Below, piece after piece: positions 26,257 through 34,050 of a stretch of DNA of 47,063 nucleotides (positions are counted from its first letter, which is position 1; the number at the start of each line of letters is the position of its first letter). Where the stretch lies: NCBI RefSeq assembly GCF_001570985.1, contig NZ_BCSS01000027.1, forward strand, positions 1 to 47,063. The letters are read 5' to 3'. The notes under the pieces are model-generated. The model saw only the letters and a program-made list of their open reading frames with translations, ran no database searches and had not been told where the DNA came from. Both the position numbers and the translations under genes were made by a program. The stretch comes from Janibacter limosus NBRC 16128 (lineage in GTDB: Bacteria > Actinomycetota > Actinomycetes > Actinomycetales > Dermatophilaceae).

Positions 26257-28143
26257 GTGGACCTCGCCCTGACCCTCCTGGCCATCGCGGTCGCCTCCCT
26301 GCTCGTGCACGGGATCGCGTCACGACTCGGCCTGCTCACCCCGCTGCTGCTCCTCGCAGTCGGTGCGGCGGCATCCTTCGTCCCGTGGTTCCCCGAGGTC
26401 ACCCTCTCGTCGGAGGTCGTGCTCCTCGGCCTGCTGCCCCCGCTCCTCTACGCCACCGCCATCTCGACCTCGCTCGTCGACCTCAAGGCGCAGCGCGTGG
26501 CCATCGCGGGCCTGTCGATCGCCCTCGTGCTCTTCACGGCCCTCGGGGTGGCCGTCGTCGCGAGCACGCTGCTCCCGATCAGCTTCGCGCTGGCCTTCGC
26601 CCTCGGTGCGATCGTCGCCCCGCCGGATGCCGTGGCCGCGACGGCGGTGGCCCGCAGCATCGGGCTACCCCGTCGTGCGGTCACCCTGCTCGAGGGCGAG
26701 TCCCTGCTCAACGACGCGACTGCCCTGGTCTCCCTGCGCACCGCCCTCGCCGTCGCCGGCCTCGCCGCCGGGCACGGGAGCCACGGCGCCTTCGACGTCT
26801 CGGTCCAGTCCGTCACGCTCGACTTCCTGAGGGCGGCCATCGGCGGTGTCGTCGTCGGAGTCGTCGCCTACAAGCTCATCGCGGTGCTACGACGCCACGC
26901 CAACTCTCCGGTGGCGGACACGACGATCAGCTTCATCGCCCCCTTCGCCGCCTATCTGCCTGCCGAGCTGCTCCACGCGTCGGGTGTCCTCGCCGTGGTG
27001 ACCACCGGGCTGCTGCTCGGTCACCGCTCCCCCCTCCTGCAGAATGCCCGGTCGCGCCTGTCCGAGCGCTCCAACTGGGCGAGCATCCAGTTCATCCTCG
27101 AAAATGCGGTCTTCCTCGTCATCGGGCTGCAGCTGAGCAGCTTGGTCGAGGACGTGCAGGCGTCCGATCTCGGTCTGGGCACGACCCTGCTCGCCGGGCT
27201 CGCGGTCCTGGCCACCGTCCTGGTCCTGCGACCCGTGTGGATCTTCCCCTTCCGCTGGTTGCGCTCCCGCACCTCCCACCGCGAGCGGGATGTGCTCAGC
27301 CCCTTCGGCGAGGGCGTGATCGTGAGCTGGGCCGGGATGCGGGGCGTCGTCACGCTGGCGGCCGCGCTCCTGCTCCCACCGGACACGCCGCACCGCCCGA
27401 CGCTGGTCCTCATCGCCATGACCGTGACCATCGGGACCCTGCTCATCCAGGGCACCACCCTGCCCCTCCTGGCGCGTGCGCTCGGCGTCCACGGGCCCGA
27501 CGCACGTGAGGACGCCCTGCAGGAGGCGACCGTCACGCAGTCGGCGGTGAGCGCCGGCCTGCGCCGCCTCGACGAGCTGTCGGACATCGACCCGGATGTC
27601 GACGACCGCCTGCGCCAGCAGGCGCGGATGCGGGTCAACCGGGTCTGGGAGCGACTGGGCAACAACGACTCCGAGTCACCGAGTGACGCCTACCGGCGCG
27701 CTCGGCTGCCCGTGCTGCAGGCCGAGCGCACCGAGCTGCTGCGCATCCGCGACCGCGGCGTCGTCGACCACCAGGTCCTCGCGGACGTCCTGGGCGCACT
27801 CGACGTCGAGGAGTCGACGCTCGAGTCGATCGGTGCGCGCGTTGAGGCGGTCCGCGACGCGCCGCTGCGCGCCCCGCACCGCATCACCGGCGAGTGCGTG
27901 CACCAGCAAGAGCTGCCGGAGTGCGTCACCCCACGCCAACCCGAGGGCTGCGAGGAGTGCCTCGCCGACGGCCAGTCCTGGCTGCACCTGCGCGTCTGCC
28001 TCTCGTGCGGGCACGTCGGCTGCTGCGACTCCTCCCACGGGCACGCCGCCGCCCATCATCGCGACACCGGCCACCCGGTGATGCGCTCGCTGGAGCCCGG
28101 CGAGGCGTGGCGCTGGTGCTTCATCGACGAGACGCTCGTGTGA
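26257..28143 (+). CDS. Na+/H+ antiporter (CPA1) fused to a C-terminal UBP-type zinc finger
   Basis: The product is 628 aa from GTG 26257; ATG 26221 would add 12 residues. About twelve membrane helices fill residues 1-420 with CPA1 hallmarks: GAIVAPPDAVAATAVARS (ion-binding Asp pair), LEGESLLNDATALV, and SWAGMRGVVTLAAALLLP. A cytoplasmic region with helical segments follows. The final 80 residues (from C547) hold a Cys/His-rich module with LRVCLSCGHVGCCDSSHGHAAAHHRDTGHPVM, which matches the UBP zinc finger; in eukaryotes this binds the free C-terminus of ubiquitin. The antiporter would exchange cytoplasmic Na+ for H+; the finger could be regulatory. Its ligand here is unknown. Confidence 0.9.
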   Translation: MDLALTLLAIAVASLLVHGIASRLGLLTPLLLLAVGAAASFVPWFPEVTLSSEVVLLGLLPPLLYATAISTSLVDLKAQRVAIAGLSIALVLFTALGVAVVASTLLPISFALAFALGAIVAPPDAVAATAVARSIGLPRRAVTLLEGESLLNDATALVSLRTALAVAGLAAGHGSHGAFDVSVQSVTLDFLRAAIGGVVVGVVAYKLIAVLRRHANSPVADTTISFIAPFAAYLPAELLHASGVLAVVTTGLLLGHRSPLLQNARSRLSERSNWASIQFILENAVFLVIGLQLSSLVEDVQASDLGLGTTLLAGLAVLATVLVLRPVWIFPFRWLRSRTSHRERDVLSPFGEGVIVSWAGMRGVVTLAAALLLPPDTPHRPTLVLIAMTVTIGTLLIQGTTLPLLARALGVHGPDAREDALQEATVTQSAVSAGLRRLDELSDIDPDVDDRLRQQARMRVNRVWERLGNNDSESPSDAYRRARLPVLQAERTELLRIRDRGVVDHQVLADVLGALDVEESTLESIGARVEAVRDAPLRAPHRITGECVHQQELPECVTPRQPEGCEECLADGQSWLHLRVCLSCGHVGCCDSSHGHAAAHHRDTGHPVMRSLEPGEAWRWCFIDETLV

Positions 28144-28151
28144 GCGTTGGG

Positions 28152-28157
28152 TAGCGT
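28152..28157 (+). promoter_or_regulatory. Leaderless-type -10 box (TAGCGT) of the DUF885 gene
   Basis: It ends seven bases before GTG 28165 and begins nine bases after the antiporter stop. Confidence 0.5.
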
Positions 28158-28164
28158 CCGGCAT

Positions 28165-29856
28165 GTGACCACCCAGCAGAGCCGCCCGCAGACCGCCGTC
28201 GACCGCATCGCCGAGGAGCACCTCGATCGTGAGATCGCCCTCTCGCCGATCACCGCGTCCTACCTCGGGCTGCCGGGTCACGAGAGCGAGCTGGACGACC
28301 TCTCACCCGCCGGTTTCGCGGCAGCGTCCGCCCTGCGCAAGGAGACGCTCGCCGCCCTCGACGCGGCCACTCCCGTCGACGAGGTCGACCGGGTGACCAT
28401 CGAGGCGATGCGCGAGCGACTGGGGCTGGCCGAGGAGATCCACGCCGCCGGCCTGGACCTGCAGGAGATCAATGTCATCGCCTCACCGATGCAGTCGGTG
28501 CGCGATGTCTTCGACATCATGGCGACCGCGAGCGCCGACGACTGGGCGACCATCGCCACCCGCATGAGCAAGGTGCCGGTCGCTCTCGAGCAGTGGACGC
28601 AGTCCCTGACCCTCGCCGCGAGCCAGGGGAGGATCGCCCCCCTTCGCCAGTACGAGCGGTGCATCGAGCAGTGCGCGGACCTCACCGCCGCGGACGGCTA
28701 CTTCGCCGGCCTGCTCGCAGGCGCTGCACTCGATGACGGCGCTCCCCTGCCCGCCCCCGTCGCCGCCGAGCTCGCCCGTGCGGTCGAGACGGCCGCGGGC
28801 GCGTACCGCGAGCTGGCGGTCCGTCTGGAGCCCCTGCGGGACCAGGCTCCCGAGGCGGACGCGTGCGGGCGCGAGGCCTACCAGCTGAGCTCCCGCGCCT
28901 TCCTCGGGGCGAGGATCGACCTCGAGGAGACCTATGCCTGGGGTCAGGAGGAACTCGCCCGGATCACCGCCCAGATGGAGTCGGTCGCGCAGGAGATCCG
29001 CCCCGGGGCGAGCGTCAAGGAGGCGATCGCCGTCCTCGACGCCGACGAGCGCTACCAGCTGCACGGCACCGAGGCCCTGCGCGAGTGGATGCAGCGCACC
29101 GCCGACGAGGCGATCGAGCTGGTCGCGCCGCACATGGACATCCCCGAGTCGGTCCGCACCATCGAGTGCCTCATCGCGCCGACCGAGACCGGCGGGATCT
29201 ACTACACCGGCCCGAGCGATGACTTCACCCGGCCAGGTCGCATGTGGTGGTCGGTGCCCAAGGGCGTCACCGAGTTCGGCACCTGGCGGGAGCTCACGAC
29301 CGTTTACCACGAGGGCGTCCCCGGCCACCACCTCCAGGTGGGTCAGACGATCCACCGCAAGGGACTCCTCAACCGTTGGCGTCGCCTCGCCTCCTGGACC
29401 TCGGGTCACGGCGAGGGCTGGGCGTTGTACGCCGAGTGGCTGATGGCCGAGCTCGGGCACATGGACGACCCCGGCAACCGCATGGGCCTGCTCGACGGGC
29501 AGTCGCTGCGGGCGGCACGGGTCGTCCTCGACATCGGCGTGCACTGCGGCTTCGAGGCTCCCGCCGAGGTGGGCGGCGGCGAGTGGACCTACGACAAGGC
29601 CTGGGACTTCCTGTCCGCGCACGCCAACATGGACGAGGGCTTCCTGCGCTTCGAGCTCGACCGCTACCTCGGCTGGCCCGGTCAGGCCCCGAGCTACAAG
29701 ATCGGCGAGCGACTGTGGCTGCAGCTGCGCGAGGAGACCGCCCGTCGCGAGGGAGAGGCCTTCGACCTGCGGGGCTTCCACCGACGCGCCCTCGACATCG
29801 GCAGCGTCGGCCTGGACACTCTGCGCTCGGCCGTCCTCGGTGAGACCCAGATGTGA
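28165..29856 (+). CDS. DUF885 family protein (predicted metallopeptidase-like)
   Basis: The product (563 aa) matches the DUF885 family, with VYHEGVPGHHLQVGQ (382-389 HEGVPGHH), SGHGEGWALYAEWLMAELG and the C-terminal YLGWPGQAPSYKIGE. Members have a zinc-peptidase-like core in which HEGxPGH and EGWALY supply metal ligands; several are annotated as lipoproteins or peptidases, but substrates are mostly unknown. No signal peptide is visible, so it is probably cytoplasmic. GTG 28165 gives the VTTQQS start, and TAGCGT precedes it by seven bases. It follows the antiporter gene by 21 bases but has its own -10 box. Confidence 0.87.
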   Translation: MTTQQSRPQTAVDRIAEEHLDREIALSPITASYLGLPGHESELDDLSPAGFAAASALRKETLAALDAATPVDEVDRVTIEAMRERLGLAEEIHAAGLDLQEINVIASPMQSVRDVFDIMATASADDWATIATRMSKVPVALEQWTQSLTLAASQGRIAPLRQYERCIEQCADLTAADGYFAGLLAGAALDDGAPLPAPVAAELARAVETAAGAYRELAVRLEPLRDQAPEADACGREAYQLSSRAFLGARIDLEETYAWGQEELARITAQMESVAQEIRPGASVKEAIAVLDADERYQLHGTEALREWMQRTADEAIELVAPHMDIPESVRTIECLIAPTETGGIYYTGPSDDFTRPGRMWWSVPKGVTEFGTWRELTTVYHEGVPGHHLQVGQTIHRKGLLNRWRRLASWTSGHGEGWALYAEWLMAELGHMDDPGNRMGLLDGQSLRAARVVLDIGVHCGFEAPAEVGGGEWTYDKAWDFLSAHANMDEGFLRFELDRYLGWPGQAPSYKIGERLWLQLREETARREGEAFDLRGFHRRALDIGSVGLDTLRSAVLGETQM

Positions 29857-29890
29857 GCACGATGGCTCACGCAGGATCACGCCACGCAAC

Positions 29891-29896
29891 TACGAT
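29891..29896 (+). promoter_or_regulatory. Leaderless-type -10 box (TACGAT) of the duplicated-domain lipoprotein
   Basis: It ends six bases before GTG 29903. It matches TANNNT and gives support for GTG over the upstream frame, which overlaps the previous gene. Confidence 0.5.
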
Positions 29897-29902
29897 CGAT
29901 GC

Positions 29903-30766
29903 GTGAAGCTTTTCCGGGGGTCTGCGTACGTCTTGGCCACGTCCATCGTCGTGGCCGGGTGCTCCGCGCAACCCGATGACCGGGTCAGCCCCGGCCCGGA
30001 GACGGTCACGGTCACCTACTCCAGCTCGACGAGCAATGCGCCGACGACGCAGACGGTGACCAGCTCCCCCTCCTCCACCAAGGGATCGCGGACCTCGTCG
30101 TCCAGCAGCTCGTCGGCGTCGGGGACGTCGTCGTCCTCGGCGTCCTCCAGCACGAGCAGCGACGACACGGACGAGGACGAGCAGCTCCCCGGCACCGCCG
30201 CCGCCTATGCGGACGCCTTCGTGCGTGCGTGGGGACGCGGGGACCGCGCCTCGGCGTCGACCTACGGCACGAGCGCCGCGGTGAGCGCCCTCTTTGGTGG
30301 CGGCAGCGGTGGCAGCGGGTGGAAGCGCACGTCGTCGACCGGCTATGCGGGCAGTACCGAGGTCACCTATTCGGACGGCTCGCGTTCCCTCACGGTCATC
30401 GTCGATCACACCCCTCTCGGCACGCGCTCCGAGCACGCCGTGACCTCGGCCGCATTCACCGCCGACGACCAGCCCACACCGCCCTCCGGGGACGGCCTGC
30501 CCCAGACCGCGAACGCCTACACGGATGCCTTCGTGCGGGCTTGGGGCAAGCTCGACGCGAGCGCGTGGAGCTACGCCAACGACCGGGTCGAGGCGGTGCT
30601 CGGCTCCGGTCCGGGGCCCAACCCCGGCGCGTGGTCACGCACCTCGAGCGCCTCCGGCTCGGCGAGCTACCGCAACAGTGACGGCTCGATCCTCCTGCTG
30701 GACCTGGACACGTCGCGGGTGTCGGCCGGCCTGCGCGACGCCATCATCGGAGCGACGCTGTCCTGA
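29903..30766 (+). CDS. Lipoprotein with Ser/Thr-rich linker and two copies of a small domain
   Basis: The product is 287 aa. The lipobox VVAGC puts the lipidated Cys at residue 20. Residues 25-95 are almost all Ser, Thr and Pro with runs of Ser, then a short acidic stretch, which is a typical wall-spanning linker. Two related domains follow: AAYADAFVRAWGRGD ... (about 98-190) and NAYTDAFVRAWGKLD ... (about 205-287), each with a shared start and a TYSDGS / YRNSDGS strand. No named function. The repeats suggest an exposed binding or enzymatic module built by duplication. A hairpin terminator follows. Confidence 0.82.
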   Translation: MKLFRGSAYVLATSIVVAGCSAQPDDRVSPGPETVTVTYSSSTSNAPTTQTVTSSPSSTKGSRTSSSSSSSASGTSSSSASSSTSSDDTDEDEQLPGTAAAYADAFVRAWGRGDRASASTYGTSAAVSALFGGGSGGSGWKRTSSTGYAGSTEVTYSDGSRSLTVIVDHTPLGTRSEHAVTSAAFTADDQPTPPSGDGLPQTANAYTDAFVRAWGKLDASAWSYANDRVEAVLGSGPGPNPGAWSRTSSASGSASYRNSDGSILLLDLDTSRVSAGLRDAIIGATLS

Positions 30767-30773
30767 CCACATG

Positions 30774-30815
30774 ACGCAGGGGCGGGACCGGATCGACCGG
30801 CCCCGCCCCCTGCGT
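30774..30815. terminator. Bidirectional hairpin between lipoprotein and lipase genes
   Basis: ACGCAGG and a G-rich run pair with a C-rich run and CCTGCGT, with one bulged base; an inner CCGG-CCGG pair lies in the loop. It sits in the 57-base gap between convergent genes. Confidence 0.7.
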
Positions 30816-30823
30816 GCCACGGG

Positions 30824-32095
30824 TCAGAGACGCCAGCAGCTGTTGGGCTCGTTGCGGCCGGCGAAGCGGTCCTCGAAGAAGACCATCGACTTCGCCACGT
30901 GCGGCAGCATGCCGCCGACGTGGGTCGGGATGATCCCGGCGTTGAAGGTCACCCGGGCACCCTTGTCACACCAGTCGCTGCCCAGCTGCTTGCCGACTGC
31001 GTACGGGATGGTGTCGTCACCGATGGCGTGGTTGATGACCACGGGGGCAGTCGGCTTGATCTTGCCGATCCGCTGACGCTCGACCGCGGCCCGGAAGGGC
31101 TGCTCGTCGAGCAGCTCGGACAGCTTCTTGCCACTGGTGGTGTACGTCCCCGAGTCCTTGAAGGCGTACTCGAAGAGGTCGAAGACGCACTTGTTCTCCA
31201 CGCCCGCAGCCAGCTTCTTGCCCTCGGCGTTGAGGTAGGGGCTGGGGTCGATCCCCTCGGACTGTGCGACGCCGAGCAGCGCGAAGGTCGCGAAGGCGAA
31301 GTACAGCCCGCCGTCGATGTTCTTGCCGACCTTGGCCAGGTCAGCGGGCGGCGCACCGATCGCCGAGCCCTTGATCGCGAGGTCCGGCGCGTAGCTGCCG
31401 GCGAGCTCGGCGGCGGCCGCAGCGGCGCCACCCCCCTGCGAGTAGCCCATGAGGCCGATGGGGTTGGCATTGGTCACGCCGCTGCCCTTGAGGTTCTTGG
31501 TAGCCCGCGCCATGTCCAGGACCGCGCGGCCCTGCGCCTCACGCACCATGTAGGTGTGCGTGCCCGGGGTCCCCATCCCCTGGTAGTCGGTCATCGACAC
31601 GGCGTATCCGCGGGTGATCAGGGGGGCGATGCCGAGCCCCTCGTACTCGACGAGATTTTCCATCTGCTGGGACGGAGCGCACGCATCGCCCATGCCCTGC
31701 GTGCCGGCCGCGTAGGAGACCAGCGGGCGGGCGGACGCGCCGACGTACGTCGTCTTCGGGACGAAGACGGTGCCGGTGACGGCGATCGGGCGGCCCTGGC
31801 CGTCGGTCGACGAGTACATGACACGGGTCGCGGTGACCACGCTCTTGGACAGCCCCAGCGGGTCGAGCAGCAACGGTGCCGGCTCGGACCGGATGAGGGT
31901 GCCCGGCGTGGCGGGGATGGTGGCCGGCGGCTCGTAGAAGGCGTCGCGCTCGGGCTCGGGGGTGTTGGTGAGGGTCTGGGCGCCGGCGGTGCCGGGGATG
32001 TCCTTGTGGTCGGCACTGGCGTTGCCGGCGAGCGGGAGGGTGACGGCGACCGCGAGGGTCGCCGCGGCAACGGCACGCGTGGTGAGGGAGGTCAT
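30824..32095 (-). CDS. Secreted lipase-type alpha/beta hydrolase (LIP family)
   Basis: The product is 423 aa with a signal peptide (about 1-30: MTSLTTRAVAAATLAVAV then Ala-Gly-rich). The secretory lipase features are VTGTVFVPKTTY, YAAGTQGMGDACAPSQQ, the nucleophile elbow MGYSQGG with Ser 219, then GDDTIPYAVGKQLG (acid) and IPTHVGGM (His). Conserved cysteines near DACAPSQ and KCVFDLF suggest disulfides. The family (PF03583-like) hydrolyses triacylglycerols and related esters outside the cell; the natural substrate is not shown. Start ATG 32095 after AGGACAC. Divergent from maf. Confidence 0.9.
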   Translation of the reverse strand: MTSLTTRAVAAATLAVAVTLPLAGNASADHKDIPGTAGAQTLTNTPEPERDAFYEPPATIPATPGTLIRSEPAPLLLDPLGLSKSVVTATRVMYSSTDGQGRPIAVTGTVFVPKTTYVGASARPLVSYAAGTQGMGDACAPSQQMENLVEYEGLGIAPLITRGYAVSMTDYQGMGTPGTHTYMVREAQGRAVLDMARATKNLKGSGVTNANPIGLMGYSQGGGAAAAAAELAGSYAPDLAIKGSAIGAPPADLAKVGKNIDGGLYFAFATFALLGVAQSEGIDPSPYLNAEGKKLAAGVENKCVFDLFEYAFKDSGTYTTSGKKLSELLDEQPFRAAVERQRIGKIKPTAPVVINHAIGDDTIPYAVGKQLGSDWCDKGARVTFNAGIIPTHVGGMLPHVAKSMVFFEDRFAGRNEPNSCWRL

Positions 32096-32184
32096 CTGTG
32101 TCCTGTCGTGAGCATGGGCGAGCTCGTCGACCTCGCAGGGGGTGTCCCCGGACTCGATGACCTCGTCGTTGTGGCGGTGAGGAC

Positions 32185-32213
32185 AAGTTACTGGCGAGTC
32201 ATGCTGCTGACAA
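32185..32213 (-). promoter_or_regulatory. Candidate -35/-10 promoter of the secreted lipase
   Basis: TTGTCA (32213-32208) and TAACTT (32190-32185) are separated by 17 bases. The -35 is five of six to consensus; the -10 is weak. Confidence 0.3.
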
Positions 32214-32231
32214 CCGGTGGATGATGTGGCC

Positions 32232-32864
32232 ATGCACTCACTCGTCCTCGCGTCCGCCTCGCCCGCACGTCTGCACCTGCTGCGCGCCAGCGGGATCGAG
32301 CCACGCGTGGTCGTCAGCTCCGTCGACGAGGACGCCGTCGAGCACGTGGCCCGCCAGCAGGACCCGCACCTGTCGCCCTCCCGGCTGGCCCAGCTGCTGG
32401 CCGAGGCGAAGGGAGCGGCGGTCGCCGATCGCATCGGGCAGGATGCCCGCTTCGTCCTCGCCTGCGACTCCGTCCTCGAGGTCGACGGGCAGGTCCACGG
32501 CAAGCCGGGCACGCCGCAGGTCGCCCGTGAGCGGTGGCAGCAGATCAGCGGCCGCTCCGCCGTGCTCCACACCGGGCACCACCTGGTGGACACGCGTGAC
32601 GGCCGCACCGCCGGTGCTCCGGCGAGTGCGACCGTCCGGTTCGCCGCTGTGGGCGACGCCGAGATCGAGGGCTATGTCGCGACCGGAGAGCCGCTCCACG
32701 TGGCCGGCGGCTTCACCCTCGACGGGCTGGGCGCCCCCTTCGTCGAGTCGATCGAGGGGCACCCCAGCACCGTCATCGGGCTCTGCCTGCCAGTACTGCG
32801 ACGTCTCCTCGCCGACCTCGGCGCCGACTGGTGGGATGTCGCTGCAGGTCAGTCGCGCGGGTAG
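32232..32864 (+). CDS. maf: Maf-type nucleotide pyrophosphatase
   Basis: The product (210 aa) begins LVLASASPARLHLLR, the Maf signature with the phosphate-binding S-x-SPxR, and has VLACDSVLEVDG with a catalytic acidic residue and VHTGHHLVDTRDG near the second conserved block. It hydrolyses non-canonical or modified NTPs to the monophosphate. Its last 16 bases overlap tail-to-tail with the subtilase gene on the other strand. ATG 32232 gives the family start; GTG codons a few positions upstream are possible. Confidence 0.9.
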   Translation: MHSLVLASASPARLHLLRASGIEPRVVVSSVDEDAVEHVARQQDPHLSPSRLAQLLAEAKGAAVADRIGQDARFVLACDSVLEVDGQVHGKPGTPQVARERWQQISGRSAVLHTGHHLVDTRDGRTAGAPASATVRFAAVGDAEIEGYVATGEPLHVAGGFTLDGLGAPFVESIEGHPSTVIGLCLPVLRRLLADLGADWWDVAAGQSRG

Positions 32865-33925
32865 GCGACCGCCGCCTGGGCGTCCACGATGCCGCGACCG
32901 TAGAGGGCGCTGAACCCACCGCGGATGCCGAGCAGCGGGTGACGTGAGGTCGACAGGATCGCCTGCTCGACATTGCCCATGCTGCGTCCCTGGCCGAAGA
33001 GGATCGCGGCGACTCCCGCGACGTGCGGAGTGGCCATCGAGGTCCCGGCGAAGGCCGCGTAGTCCTTGCCCTCGCCGCACTCGTCGGTGCCGGTGCCGCG
33101 CGGCACGGTGGAGATGATGTCGTCGGAGCAGGGACCGCCGAGGAGCCGCCCGGAGCCACCCGGTCCGGCGACGCCCTTGCCGTCGAGCTTCACCGGCAGC
33201 TCGGAGAAGTAGGACTTCAGCTGGTTGCGGTCGGTGGCGCCCACGCAGATCGAGTCACTGCTGAAGGCCGGGTCGTTGCACAGCAGGGTCGAGGTGTTGC
33301 CGGCGGCCGCCACGGTCAGCGTGCCCTTGTCGCGGGCGTACTGGATCGCGTCCTTCATCGTCGTGTCGAGCCCGAAGATGGAGAAGATCTGGGTCCCCGG
33401 CAGTCCGCCGAGGCTGAGGTTGATGACGTCCGCGCCGTTGTCGGCGGCGTAGCGGATGCCCTCGGCGATGTCCTCGCTGGCGCCGGCCCCGTCCTCGAGC
33501 ACCTTGATCGGCATGACCTTGGCGTCGGGCGCGACCCCGGTGACGCCCATCCCGTTGTCCGCGGCGCCGACGATCGTGCCGGAGACGTGGGTGCCGTGGA
33601 CGTCGGACTCCTGGCCCACGCCGTCCTGGCCCTTCCAGCTGCCGTCGCCGCAGGAGCCGGTGACGCCCTCACCACAGACGAAGTCAGCGCCCGGGACGAG
33701 ACGGCCGGCCAGGTCGGGGTGGCCCAGGTCGACGCCGGTGTCCACGACGGCGACGACGACGCCCTCTCCGCGGCTGCTCTCCCAGGCCTGCTCGGCGTGA
33801 ACCTGGTCCAGGCCCCACAGGTCGTCGCGGAGAGGGTCATTCGTGGCGGCGCCGGCGGAGCCGGCGGTGGCCACGAGGCCGATCGCACAGGCTGCGGCGG
33901 CGAAGGGAGCGGTGAAGCGCTTCAT
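32849..33925 (-). CDS. Secreted subtilisin-like serine peptidase (S8)
   Basis: The product is 358 aa with a signal peptide (about 1-27). The triad is D62 (VAVVDTGVDLGHPD), H110 (HGTHVSGTIVG) and S296 (GTSMATPHVAG). The oxyanion Asn lies in AAAGN. The usual I9 prodomain is missing: about 10 residues separate the signal peptide from the core. Such forms exist among actinobacterial secreted subtilases, though folding assistance may differ. Several Cys (in VCGEGVTGSCGDG, LLCNDP, SDSICVG) suggest disulfides. Start ATG 33925 after AAGGATC. An inverted repeat GTTAC-N6-GTAAC lies upstream. Confidence 0.92.
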   Translation of the reverse strand: MKRFTAPFAAAACAIGLVATAGSAGAATNDPLRDDLWGLDQVHAEQAWESSRGEGVVVAVVDTGVDLGHPDLAGRLVPGADFVCGEGVTGSCGDGSWKGQDGVGQESDVHGTHVSGTIVGAADNGMGVTGVAPDAKVMPIKVLEDGAGASEDIAEGIRYAADNGADVINLSLGGLPGTQIFSIFGLDTTMKDAIQYARDKGTLTVAAAGNTSTLLCNDPAFSSDSICVGATDRNQLKSYFSELPVKLDGKGVAGPGGSGRLLGGPCSDDIISTVPRGTGTDECGEGKDYAAFAGTSMATPHVAGVAAILFGQGRSMGNVEQAILSTSRHPLLGIRGGFSALYGRGIVDAQAAVAYPRD

Positions 33926-33952
33926 CAGGGGATCCTTCGTCAGGGAACGTGG

Positions 33953-33968
33953 GTTACTCCACGGTAAC
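33953..33968 (-). promoter_or_regulatory. GTTAC-N6-GTAAC inverted repeat upstream of the subtilase
   Basis: Two 5-base arms are separated by TCCACG, 28 bases before the start codon of the gene. It has the same GTAAC-type half-sites as the region at 1019-1121 before another secreted wall protein. A shared regulator is possible but inferred. Confidence 0.3.
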
Positions 33969-33994
33969 GACGAAGAGCGGACCTCGCAGCGCGA

Positions 33995-34030
33995 GCGGGT
34001 GGGAGACGGGTCACCCCGTCGCCCACCCGC
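33995..34030 (-). terminator. Hairpin terminator after the carboxyltransferase operon
   Basis: A 16-bp stem with a single mismatch (arms 33995-34010 and 34015-34030) and loop TCAC, 21 bases past the stop of the carboxyltransferase gene in its direction of transcription. Confidence 0.7.
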
Positions 34031-34050
34031 CCGGCACTGCCGACCTCGGA

